Made by a program: the position numbers and the translations under genes
NCBI RefSeq assembly: GCF_025567045.1
Contig: NZ_JAOQJK010000005.1
Coordinates: 62,001 to 126,000, forward strand
Source: Barnesiella propionica
GTDB taxonomy: Bacteria > Bacteroidota > Bacteroidia > Bacteroidales > Barnesiellaceae
DNA: 64,000 nucleotides
Reading direction: 5' to 3'
Notes under the pieces: generated by a model
Told to the model about the DNA's origin: nothing
What the model saw: only the letters and a program-made list of their open reading frames with translations
Database searches by the model: none
Shown: piece after piece, positions 9,841 to 18,249 of the stretch
Numbering within the stretch: position 1 is the stretch's first letter
Layout: each line of letters opens with the position of its first letter

Positions 9841-10167
9841 CGTTCATTTTTATTCATACAACCTTTTATGCGTTCATTTGGTTCAGCCTGTTTTATTTAT
9901 TACTATTGGGGTGGACAAAACGTGGATTTTTTTCATAAGAAGCTCTGTTTCATTGAGTCTGTAAATTATTATTGCTTTCGAAAAGAATGTAAAAAGAAGG
10001 AGAATGTATAAGAAGAGTAGAAACATTACTGTAAAAATTACTATCTTTGCACGCTAAAACGAAGCAAGCAGGATAAAATCTTTAATAATTTTATACAGTT
10101 GCATTATATTACTTCGTTTGTTTATCAAATTTATAATTAACAGATATAATAATATACTTAATTCATT
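9841..10167. other. Divergent intergenic region between the MscS channel and ychF
   Basis: 327 bases with no gene. It holds the promoter region of the channel gene, a TATCTTTG box for ychF at 10042-10049, and an inverted repeat in the ychF leader (10057-10067 with 10109-10119). Nothing else was recognised. Confidence 0.6.
10042..10049 (+). promoter_or_regulatory. Candidate -7 box for ychF
   Basis: TATCTTTG is a perfect match to the Bacteroidota TAnnTTTG element. It leaves a leader of about 110 bases before ychF. No clear TTTG is present at the -33 position. Confidence 0.5.
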
Positions 10168-11271
10168 ATGGCATTACAATGCGGCATTGTAGGGTTGCCC
10201 AATGTGGGAAAATCCACCCTTTTTAATTGTTTGTCCAATGCAAAAGCCCAGTCGGCTAATTTCCCTTTTTGTACAATAGAGCCCAATGTCGGTGTTATAA
10301 CGGTTCCTGACGACCGTCTCAATAAACTGGCCGAGCTGGTGCATCCTCAGCGCATAGTTCCTACTACAGTAGAAATCGTGGATATTGCAGGCCTTGTTAA
10401 AGGAGCCAGTAAGGGGGAAGGATTGGGGAATAAATTTCTTGCCAATATTAGGGAAACAGATGCTATTCTACATGTCCTGCGTTGTTTTGATGATGAAAAT
10501 ATAACCCATGTAGATGGACGAGTAGATCCGGTAAGAGATAAGGAAATTATCGATTATGAACTGCAATTGAAGGATCTTGAAACCATAGATTCACGCATTG
10601 CCAAAGTTCAGAAGCAGGCTCAAACAGGAGGAGATAAGACTGCTAAGCAGGTTTTTGAAGTACTTAGCCGTTATAAGGAAGCTTTAGAGCAGGGAAAAGC
10701 TGCCCGTACCGTAACTTTTGAAACAAAAGATGAGATCAAAATAGCCCATGACCTCTTTTTACTGACGAATAAACCGGTGATGTATATATGTAACGTGGAT
10801 GACAATAGTGCGGTAGAAGGAAACGAATATGTCGATATGGTACGGGAAGCAGTTAAAAATGAAAATGCCGAAATTCTTATTCTGGCCGCTAAGACGGAAT
10901 CTGAGATTGCGGAATTTGAGACTTATGAAGAACGCCAGATGTTTCTGAATGAAATAGGCCTTGAAGAATCGGGCGTATCCAGACTTATTCGCTCGGCTTA
11001 TAAACTATTGAATCTGGAGACTTATTTTACAGCGGGAGAACAGGAAGTTCGTGCCTGGACTTATTTAAAAGGAAGTAAAGCTCCTCAGTGCGCCGGAGTT
11101 ATTCATACCGATTTTGAGAAAGGATTTATACGGGCCGAAGTTATTAAATATGAGGATTATATTGCTTTAGGGTCGGAATCGGCTTGCAAAGAGGCCGGAA
11201 AAATGAATATAGAAGGTAAAGAGTATGTTGTGCAGGATGGAGACATCATGCATTTCAGATTTAACGTGTAA
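10168..11271 (+). CDS. ychF: Redox-regulated ATPase YchF (Obg-like)
   Basis: 367 residues, typical length. The N-terminal G domain has G1 [13 protein letters not shown]3 [20 protein letters not shown] with the conserved Gly/Lys-rich switch, and the NVDD segment at the specificity position that makes this family prefer ATP to GTP. A coiled-coil insertion follows (about 130-200), and the C-terminal TGS domain (about 280-363) includes [20 protein letters not shown]. YchF binds ribosomes and is linked to the oxidative stress response. It is a single gene with a 17-bp hairpin after the stop. Confidence 0.97.
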   Translation: MALQCGIVGLPNVGKSTLFNCLSNAKAQSANFPFCTIEPNVGVITVPDDRLNKLAELVHPQRIVPTTVEIVDIAGLVKGASKGEGLGNKFLANIRETDAILHVLRCFDDENITHVDGRVDPVRDKEIIDYELQLKDLETIDSRIAKVQKQAQTGGDKTAKQVFEVLSRYKEALEQGKAARTVTFETKDEIKIAHDLFLLTNKPVMYICNVDDNSAVEGNEYVDMVREAVKNENAEILILAAKTESEIAEFETYEERQMFLNEIGLEESGVSRLIRSAYKLLNLETYFTAGEQEVRAWTYLKGSKAPQCAGVIHTDFEKGFIRAEVIKYEDYIALGSESACKEAGKMNIEGKEYVVQDGDIMHFRFNV

Positions 11272-11291
11272 AACGTTTATTGCCTTTTTAT

Positions 11292-11337
11292 AAACGTATG
11301 TCTCATATTTTTTGATATGAGACATACGTTTTAATTT
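11292..11337. terminator. Terminator between convergent ychF and the uridine-kinase-like gene
   Basis: A 17-bp perfect stem (11292-11308 with 11315-11331) with a 6-base loop, followed by TAATTTT on the plus strand. Confidence 0.85.
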
Positions 11338-11352
11338 TATATGGTTGATGGT

Positions 11353-13023
11353 TTAATATTTGAAACTGCTTCCGCCTAAAAATTCTCTTAATAAGGATGT
11401 AGGAGGTATTTCTCTCTCGTTTATAGGTAGGAAATAATTTAGGAATTTAAGCAGCCGGTGTGCTTCTCCGTATTCTGGGCAATCGTGCGGTACTGCACTT
11501 AATATGGGTTCTGCATATCGTTTCATAACCGCCAGTTCGAAAAGAAGCGATGAGTTAAACATGGCATCTGCATTCTCCTGGTACGGAAAAATCCATTTTT
11601 CTTCCCCTCTTCTTACGCTATTCCATCTTGCGATTGTGCTTTGGGCGGATGTTCCCCTGTATTTACTATCCCGGATGATGCGTCTTAATAACCGATTGTC
11701 CGTAGTAGGTATCCAGTTATGATCGTCAATGGAGATCGTGGTCAAAGCCGATACGTAAACCCGGTATTTCATATAATCTTCTATTTGAGGAGTGAGGGCG
11801 GGGTTTAATCCGTGTATTCCCTCCAATATAAGAATATTTGATTTTTCGAGTTTCATTCGTTTTCCCTTATATACCCGGCATCCTTTTTCGAAGTCGAATG
11901 TGGGAAGTTCTATTTCTTCTCCCTGTAAAAGGAGGTTCAGATCACTGTTGAATTTTTCCAGATCCAAGGCATAAAGAGATTCATAATCGTATTCGCCGTT
12001 TTCATCTATTGGCGTTTGTTTGCGGTCTACAAAATAATTATCCAGTGAAATGGTGACCGGTTTTAACAAATTTGTCATCAATTGGATGGAAAGACGTTTG
12101 GAAAAAGTGGTTTTTCCGGATGAAGAAGGACCTGAAATAAGTATGATTTTTGCTCCTCCTTCTACGAACCGTTGACTTATGTCATCGGCGATCTGTGATA
12201 TTTTCTTTTCATGTAAAGCTTCGGCTACTTTTATAAGATCGGTTGCAGCTCCCCGTTGTACGGCAATGTTCATATCTCCTACATTACTAAGACCAATAAT
12301 ACGGTTGAAATTGAGATATTCTTTGAATGCCCCTAACATTTTTTCCTGTGGAATGACTTCGGCAGGTTTTTCCGGTTCATGGGAAGTGGGAGGAACCAGC
12401 AGGATTCCACCATTGTACCGTAGGAGGTCGAATACTTGTATATAACCGGTCGAGGGGGCGAGTGCTCCGTAATAGAAATCTGCCATGTCACCTAATTTGT
12501 GATAAACAGTGTATAATGAACGGGAGGTTTCCAGAAGAGTAATTTTATCGTTCATTTTTTGTTCCATAAATATGTCTATCACTTCCTGGGTATGGCGCTT
12601 GAAAGGTTCAAAAGGGATGTCTTCCGCGATAATTTCAAGCATACGTCGTTTTATGGCATACACTGTTTCATCTGTTTGAGGTTCCCCGTCATTTAAAAGA
12701 CAATAATATCCTCGGGATACCGAATGTTCTATACGCAACCTCATACCTGGATATAAATCCCGGATAGCCTTAGCGAGAATAAAACAAAGGGAGCGTACAT
12801 AAGTCCGCATGCCCGAAGGATGGGTTATATCTATGAATTCGATATCTTTGGGACTGAACACACGGTAATCAAGCTCTTCGGTCTTATTATTAACTTTAGC
12901 ACAAAGTGCGGGTAAGCCCGGATTAAAGGTTAAAAATCTTGATATTTCATGCAGGGATTCTCCGCCGCATATAGAATATGAGGTGTTGTTGTTTTTACAA
13001 AAAACAGGGAATTTTTTTTCCAT
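11353..13023 (-). CDS. Uridine kinase-like nucleoside kinase with N-terminal TGS-like and threonyl-tRNA synthetase editing-like domains
   Basis: 556 residues, much longer than E. coli Udk (about 213). The first 80 or so residues look like a TGS domain. Residues about 80-240 resemble the second additional domain of threonyl-tRNA synthetase. The kinase domain starts near residue 290 with Walker A SGPSSSGKTTFSKRL, followed by SLDNYFVDR and DYESLYALDLEKF, which match the uridine/cytidine kinase family. This fusion is common in Bacteroidota and Firmicutes, where it is annotated as nucleoside kinase. The expected reaction is ATP-dependent phosphorylation of uridine or cytidine; the substrate is not proven. 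It stands alone. Confidence 0.9.
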   Translation of the reverse strand: MEKKFPVFCKNNNTSYSICGGESLHEISRFLTFNPGLPALCAKVNNKTEELDYRVFSPKDIEFIDITHPSGMRTYVRSLCFILAKAIRDLYPGMRLRIEHSVSRGYYCLLNDGEPQTDETVYAIKRRMLEIIAEDIPFEPFKRHTQEVIDIFMEQKMNDKITLLETSRSLYTVYHKLGDMADFYYGALAPSTGYIQVFDLLRYNGGILLVPPTSHEPEKPAEVIPQEKMLGAFKEYLNFNRIIGLSNVGDMNIAVQRGAATDLIKVAEALHEKKISQIADDISQRFVEGGAKIILISGPSSSGKTTFSKRLSIQLMTNLLKPVTISLDNYFVDRKQTPIDENGEYDYESLYALDLEKFNSDLNLLLQGEEIELPTFDFEKGCRVYKGKRMKLEKSNILILEGIHGLNPALTPQIEDYMKYRVYVSALTTISIDDHNWIPTTDNRLLRRIIRDSKYRGTSAQSTIARWNSVRRGEEKWIFPYQENADAMFNSSLLFELAVMKRYAEPILSAVPHDCPEYGEAHRLLKFLNYFLPINEREIPPTSLLREFLGGSSFKY

Positions 13024-13113
13024 ACTTTTTGGGGTTTAGGGAAACGGGAATGTTAAAATTTGAAATAAACGTGAAAATTGCATTCTGAACCTTCTATTTC
13101 CTTCATATTTGTA

Positions 13114-13121
13114 TAAATTTG
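13114..13121 (+). promoter_or_regulatory. Candidate -7 box for the Na/Pi symporter gene
   Basis: TAAATTTG matches TAnnTTTG perfectly and lies 74 bases before the start codon. The -33 element is weak. Confidence 0.45.
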
Positions 13122-13195
13122 CAAATTAGAATTCATTATATTTCATGCATGTGATAAATGTATGAAATTTTCATTACAAAACAAACTGAAAAATC

Positions 13196-15022
13196 ATGGA
13201 GTATACTTTTTTGGATTTTTTGACCCTTATCGGTTCGGTCGGATTATTCTTATATGGAATGAAGGTTATGAGCGAAGGGTTACAAAAAGTAGCGGGTGAC
13301 AGATTGAGGAACATTCTCGCTGTAATGACAAAAAATCGATTCTCCGGAATGCTTACAGGTGTACTTATCACGGCTTTGATTCAGAGCTCGTCCGCGTCTA
13401 CGGTCATGGTTGTCAGTTTTGTGAATGCCGGTTTAATGACTTTGGCGCAATCGATGGCTGTTATCATGGGAGCGAATGTGGGAACTACTCTTACCGCCTG
13501 GGTTATTGCACTTTTTGGTTTTAAAGTAAATATTTCTCTTTTTGCATTACCGTTGATCGGGTTTGCCACTCCTTTGCTTTTTTCGAAAAGAAGCAAGAGA
13601 AAGTCTTGGGGAGAGTTTCTGATAGGATTTTCCTTTCTTTTTATGGGTCTGGATTTTTTGAATCATTCGGTTCCTGACCTGAAGAGTAATCCTGAGATAT
13701 TTTCTTTCCTGACATCATATACCCAGATGGGATTCCTTTCCATTCTTATTTTTGTTTTGATAGGAGCAGTTTTAACAATGGTAGTGCAGGCATCCAGTGC
13801 TACGTTCGCAATATCGCTGATTATGTGTAGCAAGGGATGGATATCTTTCGATATAGCTGCTGCTCTGGTCTTGGGAAGTAATATAGGAACAACGATTACC
13901 CCTATTTTAGCTGCGTTCGGCGGGAATGTTGCCGCTAAACGTGCAGCAATGGGACACTTTCTCTTTAATTTTTTCGGTACGGTCTGGACTCTTGTTTTTT
14001 ATTTTCCATTTGTCAGTCTTATAGTATGGATGTGTACCCGAATGGTAGGTGACCCGAATGCTTTAATGAATTTTGTTGTTAAAACCGATGCTGTGAATCC
14101 TACCCTGGTAAACCAACTGAATAACGGAACTCTCAATACCTCCGATCCTTCGATGGAGGCTATCAGCAAACAATTCGCTTCGATGCAATTTTCGGTTTCT
14201 TTCGGTTTGTCTCTTTTCCATACTGTATTTAATATAATCAATCTGTCTATCATGATTTGGTTTACCAATCTGTATGTAAAAATTGTAACCCGTTTAATTC
14301 GTGTAAAGTCAAAAGAGGACGAAGAATTCCAGCTCAAATTTATTGCAGGCGGCATGCTGGCCGCTTCGGAACTTAACCTGACACAGGCTCAGAAAGAAAT
14401 TGCAGTATATGCGGAACGTACTTTGAGAATGTTCGGTATGGTACGTGCTTTATTATATGAGAAAGAAAATAGCGAAGCGTATTCCCGCTTGTACAGTCGT
14501 ATTGAGAAGTATGAGCAGATAAGTGACCGGATGGAGATAGAGATAGCGACTTATCTTAACCGCGTAGTGGATGGCCGCCTTAGTTATGAAGGAAAGCTTC
14601 GGGTATCTTCCATGCTTATTATGGTAACGGAGATCGAGAGTATTGGAGATAGTTGTTATAACCAGGCCAGAACGTTGGTAAGGAAACAAGATGCCGGGGT
14701 ACAGTTCAGTGAAGAGATTACTACTAATATCGATAATATGTTTCATCTGGTAGATGAGGCATTGGAAGGTATGCTGGTAATACTGAATCATCCCGAACAT
14801 GTGCCTGAAGCCGAAATGATAAAGTCCTATAATAAAGAAAGGGAGATTAATAATTACCGGAATCAGTTACGTGCTGCCAATGTGGAAAATATTAATTTGA
14901 AAAAGTATGAATATCAGGCTGGTATATATTATATGGATATGATTGCCGAAGCTGAGAAACTGGGAGATTATGTGATAAATGTGATAGATGCGGTAAAAGA
15001 ATATCACCGTAAATCGAAATAA
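13196..15022 (+). CDS. Na+/phosphate symporter with C-terminal PhoU-like domain
   Basis: 608 residues. The membrane part (about 1-370) has the inverted pair of Na/Pi cotransporter repeats, with the signature QSSSASTVMVV near residue 63 and QASSATFAIS near residue 199. Each is followed by a GANVGTT/GSNIGTT motif. Residues about 390-605 form a helical PhoU-like domain with many charged heptads. The family imports inorganic phosphate with sodium across the inner membrane. It is monocistronic, with a bidirectional terminator after it. No pst or pho genes are near. Confidence 0.94.
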   Translation: MEYTFLDFLTLIGSVGLFLYGMKVMSEGLQKVAGDRLRNILAVMTKNRFSGMLTGVLITALIQSSSASTVMVVSFVNAGLMTLAQSMAVIMGANVGTTLTAWVIALFGFKVNISLFALPLIGFATPLLFSKRSKRKSWGEFLIGFSFLFMGLDFLNHSVPDLKSNPEIFSFLTSYTQMGFLSILIFVLIGAVLTMVVQASSATFAISLIMCSKGWISFDIAAALVLGSNIGTTITPILAAFGGNVAAKRAAMGHFLFNFFGTVWTLVFYFPFVSLIVWMCTRMVGDPNALMNFVVKTDAVNPTLVNQLNNGTLNTSDPSMEAISKQFASMQFSVSFGLSLFHTVFNIINLSIMIWFTNLYVKIVTRLIRVKSKEDEEFQLKFIAGGMLAASELNLTQAQKEIAVYAERTLRMFGMVRALLYEKENSEAYSRLYSRIEKYEQISDRMEIEIATYLNRVVDGRLSYEGKLRVSSMLIMVTEIESIGDSCYNQARTLVRKQDAGVQFSEEITTNIDNMFHLVDEALEGMLVILNHPEHVPEAEMIKSYNKEREINNYRNQLRAANVENINLKKYEYQAGIYYMDMIAEAEKLGDYVINVIDAVKEYHRKSK

Positions 15023-15043
15023 ATAATAGTTTTAAACGGTATC

Positions 15044-15076
15044 AAAAAAGCACGAACAATGAGTCCGTGCTTTTTC
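15044..15076. terminator. Bidirectional terminator between the Na/Pi symporter and sirtuin genes
   Basis: AAAAAGCACG at 15045-15054 pairs with CGTGCTTTTT at 15066-15075. The A and T runs on the two sides allow use in both directions. Confidence 0.85.
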
Positions 15077-15080
15077 ATTT

Positions 15081-15782
15081 TTATAGATGAGATTTTAAAA
15101 TTTGTACCAGTTCTTTTACACCTTCTCCGGCTCCTTTGTGTATGATGTGTACCGGAAGTCCGGAGGGAATATGCACTTCTTGCGGGTCGATAAGATATAT
15201 GGGTATTCCTTTTCTCACATAATGTATGAGGCCGGCAGCGGGGTAAACATTAAGAGATGTTCCTATTATTACGAAAATATCGGCTTCTTCAGTCCATTCT
15301 ATAGCCTTCTCTATCATAGGTACGGGTTCTCCGAACCAAACAATGTGAGGACGTAATTGAATTCCGTTTTTATCTTTATCACCCAGATGTATTTCACAGT
15401 TCTCAGGAGTAAGTGTATAAATTTCGTTTTCACGATTAACCGGTCTTACTTTCATGAGTTCTCCATGCAGGTGGAGGACATTGTGATTACCTGCCCTTTC
15501 GTGCAGATCATCTACATTCTGGGTAATGATTTTTACATCGTAATCTTGCTCAAGTTCATATAGTCCCTGGTGCCCTGCATTTGGCTTTGCCTGCATAAGC
15601 TGTTTTCGTAATCCGTTATAAAAATCCAATACCATTTCCGGATTTCTTTCCCAGCCGTCGGGAGAAGCGACATCTTCAACATTATATTTTTCCCATAAAC
15701 CTCCGCTATCCCTGAAAGTAGAAAATCCGCTTTCGGCACTCATTCCGGCTCCGGTAAGAATAACTAATTTTTTCATCTTCAT
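15081..15782 (-). CDS. SIR2-family NAD-dependent protein deacylase
   Basis: 233 residues, compact sirtuin size. NAD-binding GAGMSAESGFSTFRD lies at about 11-25, QNVDDLHERAG at 89-98, the catalytic His106 in HLHGEL, and GTSLNVYPAAG near residue 178. The structural zinc site is missing: the two CxxC pairs of canonical CobB are replaced, leaving only a single cysteine in that region. The class III desuccinylase signature Tyr-x-x-Arg (FYNARR in E. coli CobB) reads FYNGLR here, so the Arg position is Leu58. It should remove acyl groups from lysines using NAD+, but the acyl preference is uncertain. The start may also be Met3. Confidence 0.93.
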   Translation of the reverse strand: MKMKKLVILTGAGMSAESGFSTFRDSGGLWEKYNVEDVASPDGWERNPEMVLDFYNGLRKQLMQAKPNAGHQGLYELEQDYDVKIITQNVDDLHERAGNHNVLHLHGELMKVRPVNRENEIYTLTPENCEIHLGDKDKNGIQLRPHIVWFGEPVPMIEKAIEWTEEADIFVIIGTSLNVYPAAGLIHYVRKGIPIYLIDPQEVHIPSGLPVHIIHKGAGEGVKELVQILKSHL

Positions 15783-15969
15783 CTTCTTAGTTTATATGTT
15801 TTACGATTAAACACTTTTGTTTCGGTTCTGTTTTTAATATGAGCTAAGGAACATAATCGGGTAAAAAATGAAAAGTTGCCGGTTATATGTTAACAGCCCT
15901 GTAAAATTATATTTTTTTTAAATGAAAAATAAAGGATTAAACGATAAAAACCCTATCTTCGTCACAAAT

Positions 15970-15990
15970 TTTTGCTGAAATATAGCAAAA
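15970..15990 (+). other. Small leader hairpin upstream of the FKBP operon
   Basis: TTTTGCT at 15970-15976 pairs with AGCAAAA at 15984-15990 with a 7-base loop, about 30 bases before the start codon. A TATCTTCG box at 15954-15961 (one mismatch to TAnnTTTG) may be the promoter, which would put the hairpin at the transcript 5' end. Confidence 0.35.
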
Positions 15991-16022
15991 GACGGAGTGT
16001 GTATTAACTCCCTAATAAATAA

Positions 16023-16616
16023 ATGGAAAATATGGACAAATTAAGCTATGCACTTGGCTTGAGTATGGGAAATAACTTCTTAGGCTCAGGTATCAAATCA
16101 CTAAATGTAGAAGATTTTGCGAAAGGAATAAAGGCTGTTTATGACGGTGGAAAGACCGAAATGACCTATGACGAAGCGAAAACTATTATAAATGAATTTT
16201 TTACAGGGCTTCAGAAAGAGGTAGAGGAAGCAAATTTAAAAGAAGGACAGGAATTTTTGGCCGAAAACGCCAAACGTCCGAATGTGGTGACTTTGCCTAG
16301 CGGGTTACAATATGAGATACTTACAGAAGGGAAAGGCCGCAAACCGAAAGCTACCGACCGTGTACAATGTCATTACCATGGTACATTGATAAACGGACAG
16401 GTATTTGACAGTTCTATTCAGCGGGGTGAGCCTGCCGTATTTGGTGTTAACCAGGTTATTCCGGGGTGGGTGGAAGCATTGCAACTGATGCCTGAGGGTT
16501 CCCGTTGGAAACTTTATATCCCTTCCGACCTGGCTTATGGAGAACAAGGAGCGGGACAGAATATCGGTCCGAATACTGCGTTGATATTCGAAGTAGAATT
16601 AATAAAAGTATTATAA
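16023..16616 (+). CDS. FKBP-type peptidyl-prolyl isomerase, cytoplasmic
   Basis: 197 residues with no signal peptide. An N-terminal helical dimerisation part (about 1-85) resembles FkpA/Mip-type N-domains (LSYALGLSMGNNF). The FKBP domain (about 95-197) carries VQCHYHGTLINGQVFDSS, VIPGWVEALQLMPEG and IPSDLAYGEQG, which hold the usual Tyr, Phe, Asp, Trp and Tyr active-site residues. It catalyses cis-trans isomerisation of Xaa-Pro bonds and probably acts as a folding helper. It is 16 bases from a lipoprotein paralogue, so the two probably form one transcript, one protein for each side of the membrane. Confidence 0.93.
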   Translation: MENMDKLSYALGLSMGNNFLGSGIKSLNVEDFAKGIKAVYDGGKTEMTYDEAKTIINEFFTGLQKEVEEANLKEGQEFLAENAKRPNVVTLPSGLQYEILTEGKGRKPKATDRVQCHYHGTLINGQVFDSSIQRGEPAVFGVNQVIPGWVEALQLMPEGSRWKLYIPSDLAYGEQGAGQNIGPNTALIFEVELIKVL

Positions 16617-16632
16617 TCAAATTATTTAACTA

Positions 16633-17499
16633 ATGAATATGAAAAAATCAGTTTTAGTAACAGTAATGGCAGCCGGTGTGCTTTCATTGGTTTCCTGCCA
16701 AAACAAATCGGCCGGTGCTTTGACTACCGATGCAGATAGCGCTAGTTATGCTTTTGGTTTGCTGAATGGCGAACGCATTGCCCAGGCTATCAAAGCAGAT
16801 CCTTCCGGCATTAATTCTGAAGAATTTATGAAGGGTTTTGCTCAGGCCTTGAATAACGATTCTTCAAAATTCTCTTTTGAAATCGGTTTTTCACAAGGTT
16901 CGCAGGCCAGACAATATTTCGAAAGCATGTCCAAGCAATATGGGGCTGAACTGGATAAAGCATTGTTTCTGGAAGCCTATAAAAAAGCCGTTTTGGGCGA
17001 TACTGCTTTTGTGATAAAATCTGCAGACGCTCAGGCTATATTCTCTGCTTATATGGAAGCTGCACAGGAAAAGAAAGTTAAAGAAGAAGAAGCTAAATTG
17101 GCCGAAGCTCCTGCAGCAAAAGAAAATCTGGCTAAAGGACAAGCTTTTCTCGCAGAGAAAGCTAAGGACCCTGCTGTAATGAAAACCGAATCCGGTTTGC
17201 TTTACAAAGTTATTAAACCGGGTAATGGAACGAAACTTGAACCCACCGACCATGTAAAATTGAACTATAAAGGTTCATTGATTGATGGAACGGAATTTGA
17301 TAGCAACAAGGATGTTACATTTGGTTTGAACCAAGGTATTAAAGGTTGGAACGAAGGCCTTTTATTAATGTCTCCGGGTGCAAAATATGAACTTTATATA
17401 CCTGCCGATCTAGCCTATGGCATACGTGGAGCAGGTGATAAGATTCCTGCTAATTCAACTTTGGTATTTGAAGTTGAAATACTGGAACTGGTAAAATAA
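16633..17499 (+). CDS. FKBP-type peptidyl-prolyl isomerase lipoprotein
   Basis: 288 residues. A lipoprotein signal peptide ends in the lipobox LVSC (Cys at about 23), so it is exported and lipid-anchored. An N-terminal helical domain with DSASYAFGLLNGERIA is followed by a Lys/Glu/Ala-rich linker helix (about 140-165). The C-terminal FKBP domain (about 185-288) carries VKLNYKGSLIDGTEFDSN and IPADLAYGIRGAG. It is expected to assist folding of exported or outer-membrane proteins. It is the second gene of the pair, followed by a perfect terminator. A start two codons later (MKKS) is equally possible. Confidence 0.92.
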   Translation: MNMKKSVLVTVMAAGVLSLVSCQNKSAGALTTDADSASYAFGLLNGERIAQAIKADPSGINSEEFMKGFAQALNNDSSKFSFEIGFSQGSQARQYFESMSKQYGAELDKALFLEAYKKAVLGDTAFVIKSADAQAIFSAYMEAAQEKKVKEEEAKLAEAPAAKENLAKGQAFLAEKAKDPAVMKTESGLLYKVIKPGNGTKLEPTDHVKLNYKGSLIDGTEFDSNKDVTFGLNQGIKGWNEGLLLMSPGAKYELYIPADLAYGIRGAGDKIPANSTLVFEVEILELVK

Positions 17500-17517
17500 T
17501 AGAATATTTAATGAGAG

Positions 17518-17552
17518 ATGGAGCTGCCCAAACAGGCAGCTCCATTATTTTT
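17518..17552 (+). terminator. Terminator after the FKBP pair
   Basis: An 11-bp perfect stem (17518-17528 with 17535-17545), 6-base loop, then TATTTTT. Confidence 0.93.
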
Positions 17553-17694
17553 GTAGAAAGGTTATTTATGCAAATAGTAAGTGTTGGATAGTTTAAAATA
17601 AACTTTGATTATCATTAATGCCGAAAATAATGTTAAAACAAAACTTTTTGCTAAAATAATGCTCTGAATTAATGTTGTTGTCAGAAAAAAAATA

Positions 17695-17702
17695 TATATT
17701 TG
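17695..17702 (+). promoter_or_regulatory. Candidate promoter -7 box for the Lrp/AsnC gene
   Basis: TATATTTG matches TAnnTTTG. TTG triplets at 17675-17680 lie at about the right distance for a -33 element. The start codon is 23 bases downstream. Confidence 0.5.
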
Positions 17703-17725
17703 TTTGCAATCAATAATAACGTTTT

Positions 17726-18190
17726 ATGGAAAAAATAGATAACCTTGATCGGCAGATTCTTGAAATAATTATGAAAAATGCGCGAATCGCATCTAAAGAT
17801 GTGGCTGCTGAATGTGGTGTTTCACGTGCCGCTATTCACCAGCGTATTCAGCGCATGATAGATATGAATGTAATAATAGGTTCAGGATACCGGGTTAATC
17901 CTAAAATATTGGGATATCGTACCTGTACTTATATAGGAGTGAAATTGGAAAAAGGATCGATGTATCGTGATGTTGTACCTGAACTGGAAAAGATTCCTGA
18001 GGTGGTTGAATGCCATTTTACGACAGGGCCTTATACTATGTTATGCAAATTGTATGCGCGGGATAATGAGCATCTTATGGAGCTGCTCAATGACAAGATA
18101 CAGAATATTCACGGCGTAACAGCTACCGAGACTCTCATTTCTTTGGAGCAAAGTATGAATCGTGAAATACCTATCCGCTATAAAGAGTAA
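17726..18190 (+). CDS. Lrp/AsnC family transcriptional regulator
   Basis: 154 residues, standard size. The N-terminal winged helix-turn-helix (about 1-60) includes LDRQILEIIMKNARIASKDV and VSRAAIHQRIQRM. The C-terminal RAM/AsnC ligand domain (about 70-150) has GVKLEKGSMYRDVVPEL and the VVECHFTTGPYTMLCKLYARD core where amino acids usually bind. These proteins form octamers and respond to amino acids. The target genes are not indicated: both neighbours have their own terminators. It is monocistronic. Confidence 0.93.
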   Translation: MEKIDNLDRQILEIIMKNARIASKDVAAECGVSRAAIHQRIQRMIDMNVIIGSGYRVNPKILGYRTCTYIGVKLEKGSMYRDVVPELEKIPEVVECHFTTGPYTMLCKLYARDNEHLMELLNDKIQNIHGVTATETLISLEQSMNREIPIRYKE

Positions 18191-18213
18191 TAAAATATAA
18201 GAGAGTATTATGG

Positions 18214-18249
18214 CAGAGGGTGTATAAGTTTATATACCCTCTGTTTTTA
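18214..18249 (+). terminator. Terminator after the Lrp/AsnC gene
   Basis: A 13-bp stem with one G-T wobble (18214-18226 with 18231-18243), 4-base loop, then TTTTT. It ends against the stop of the convergent MATE gene. Confidence 0.88.
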
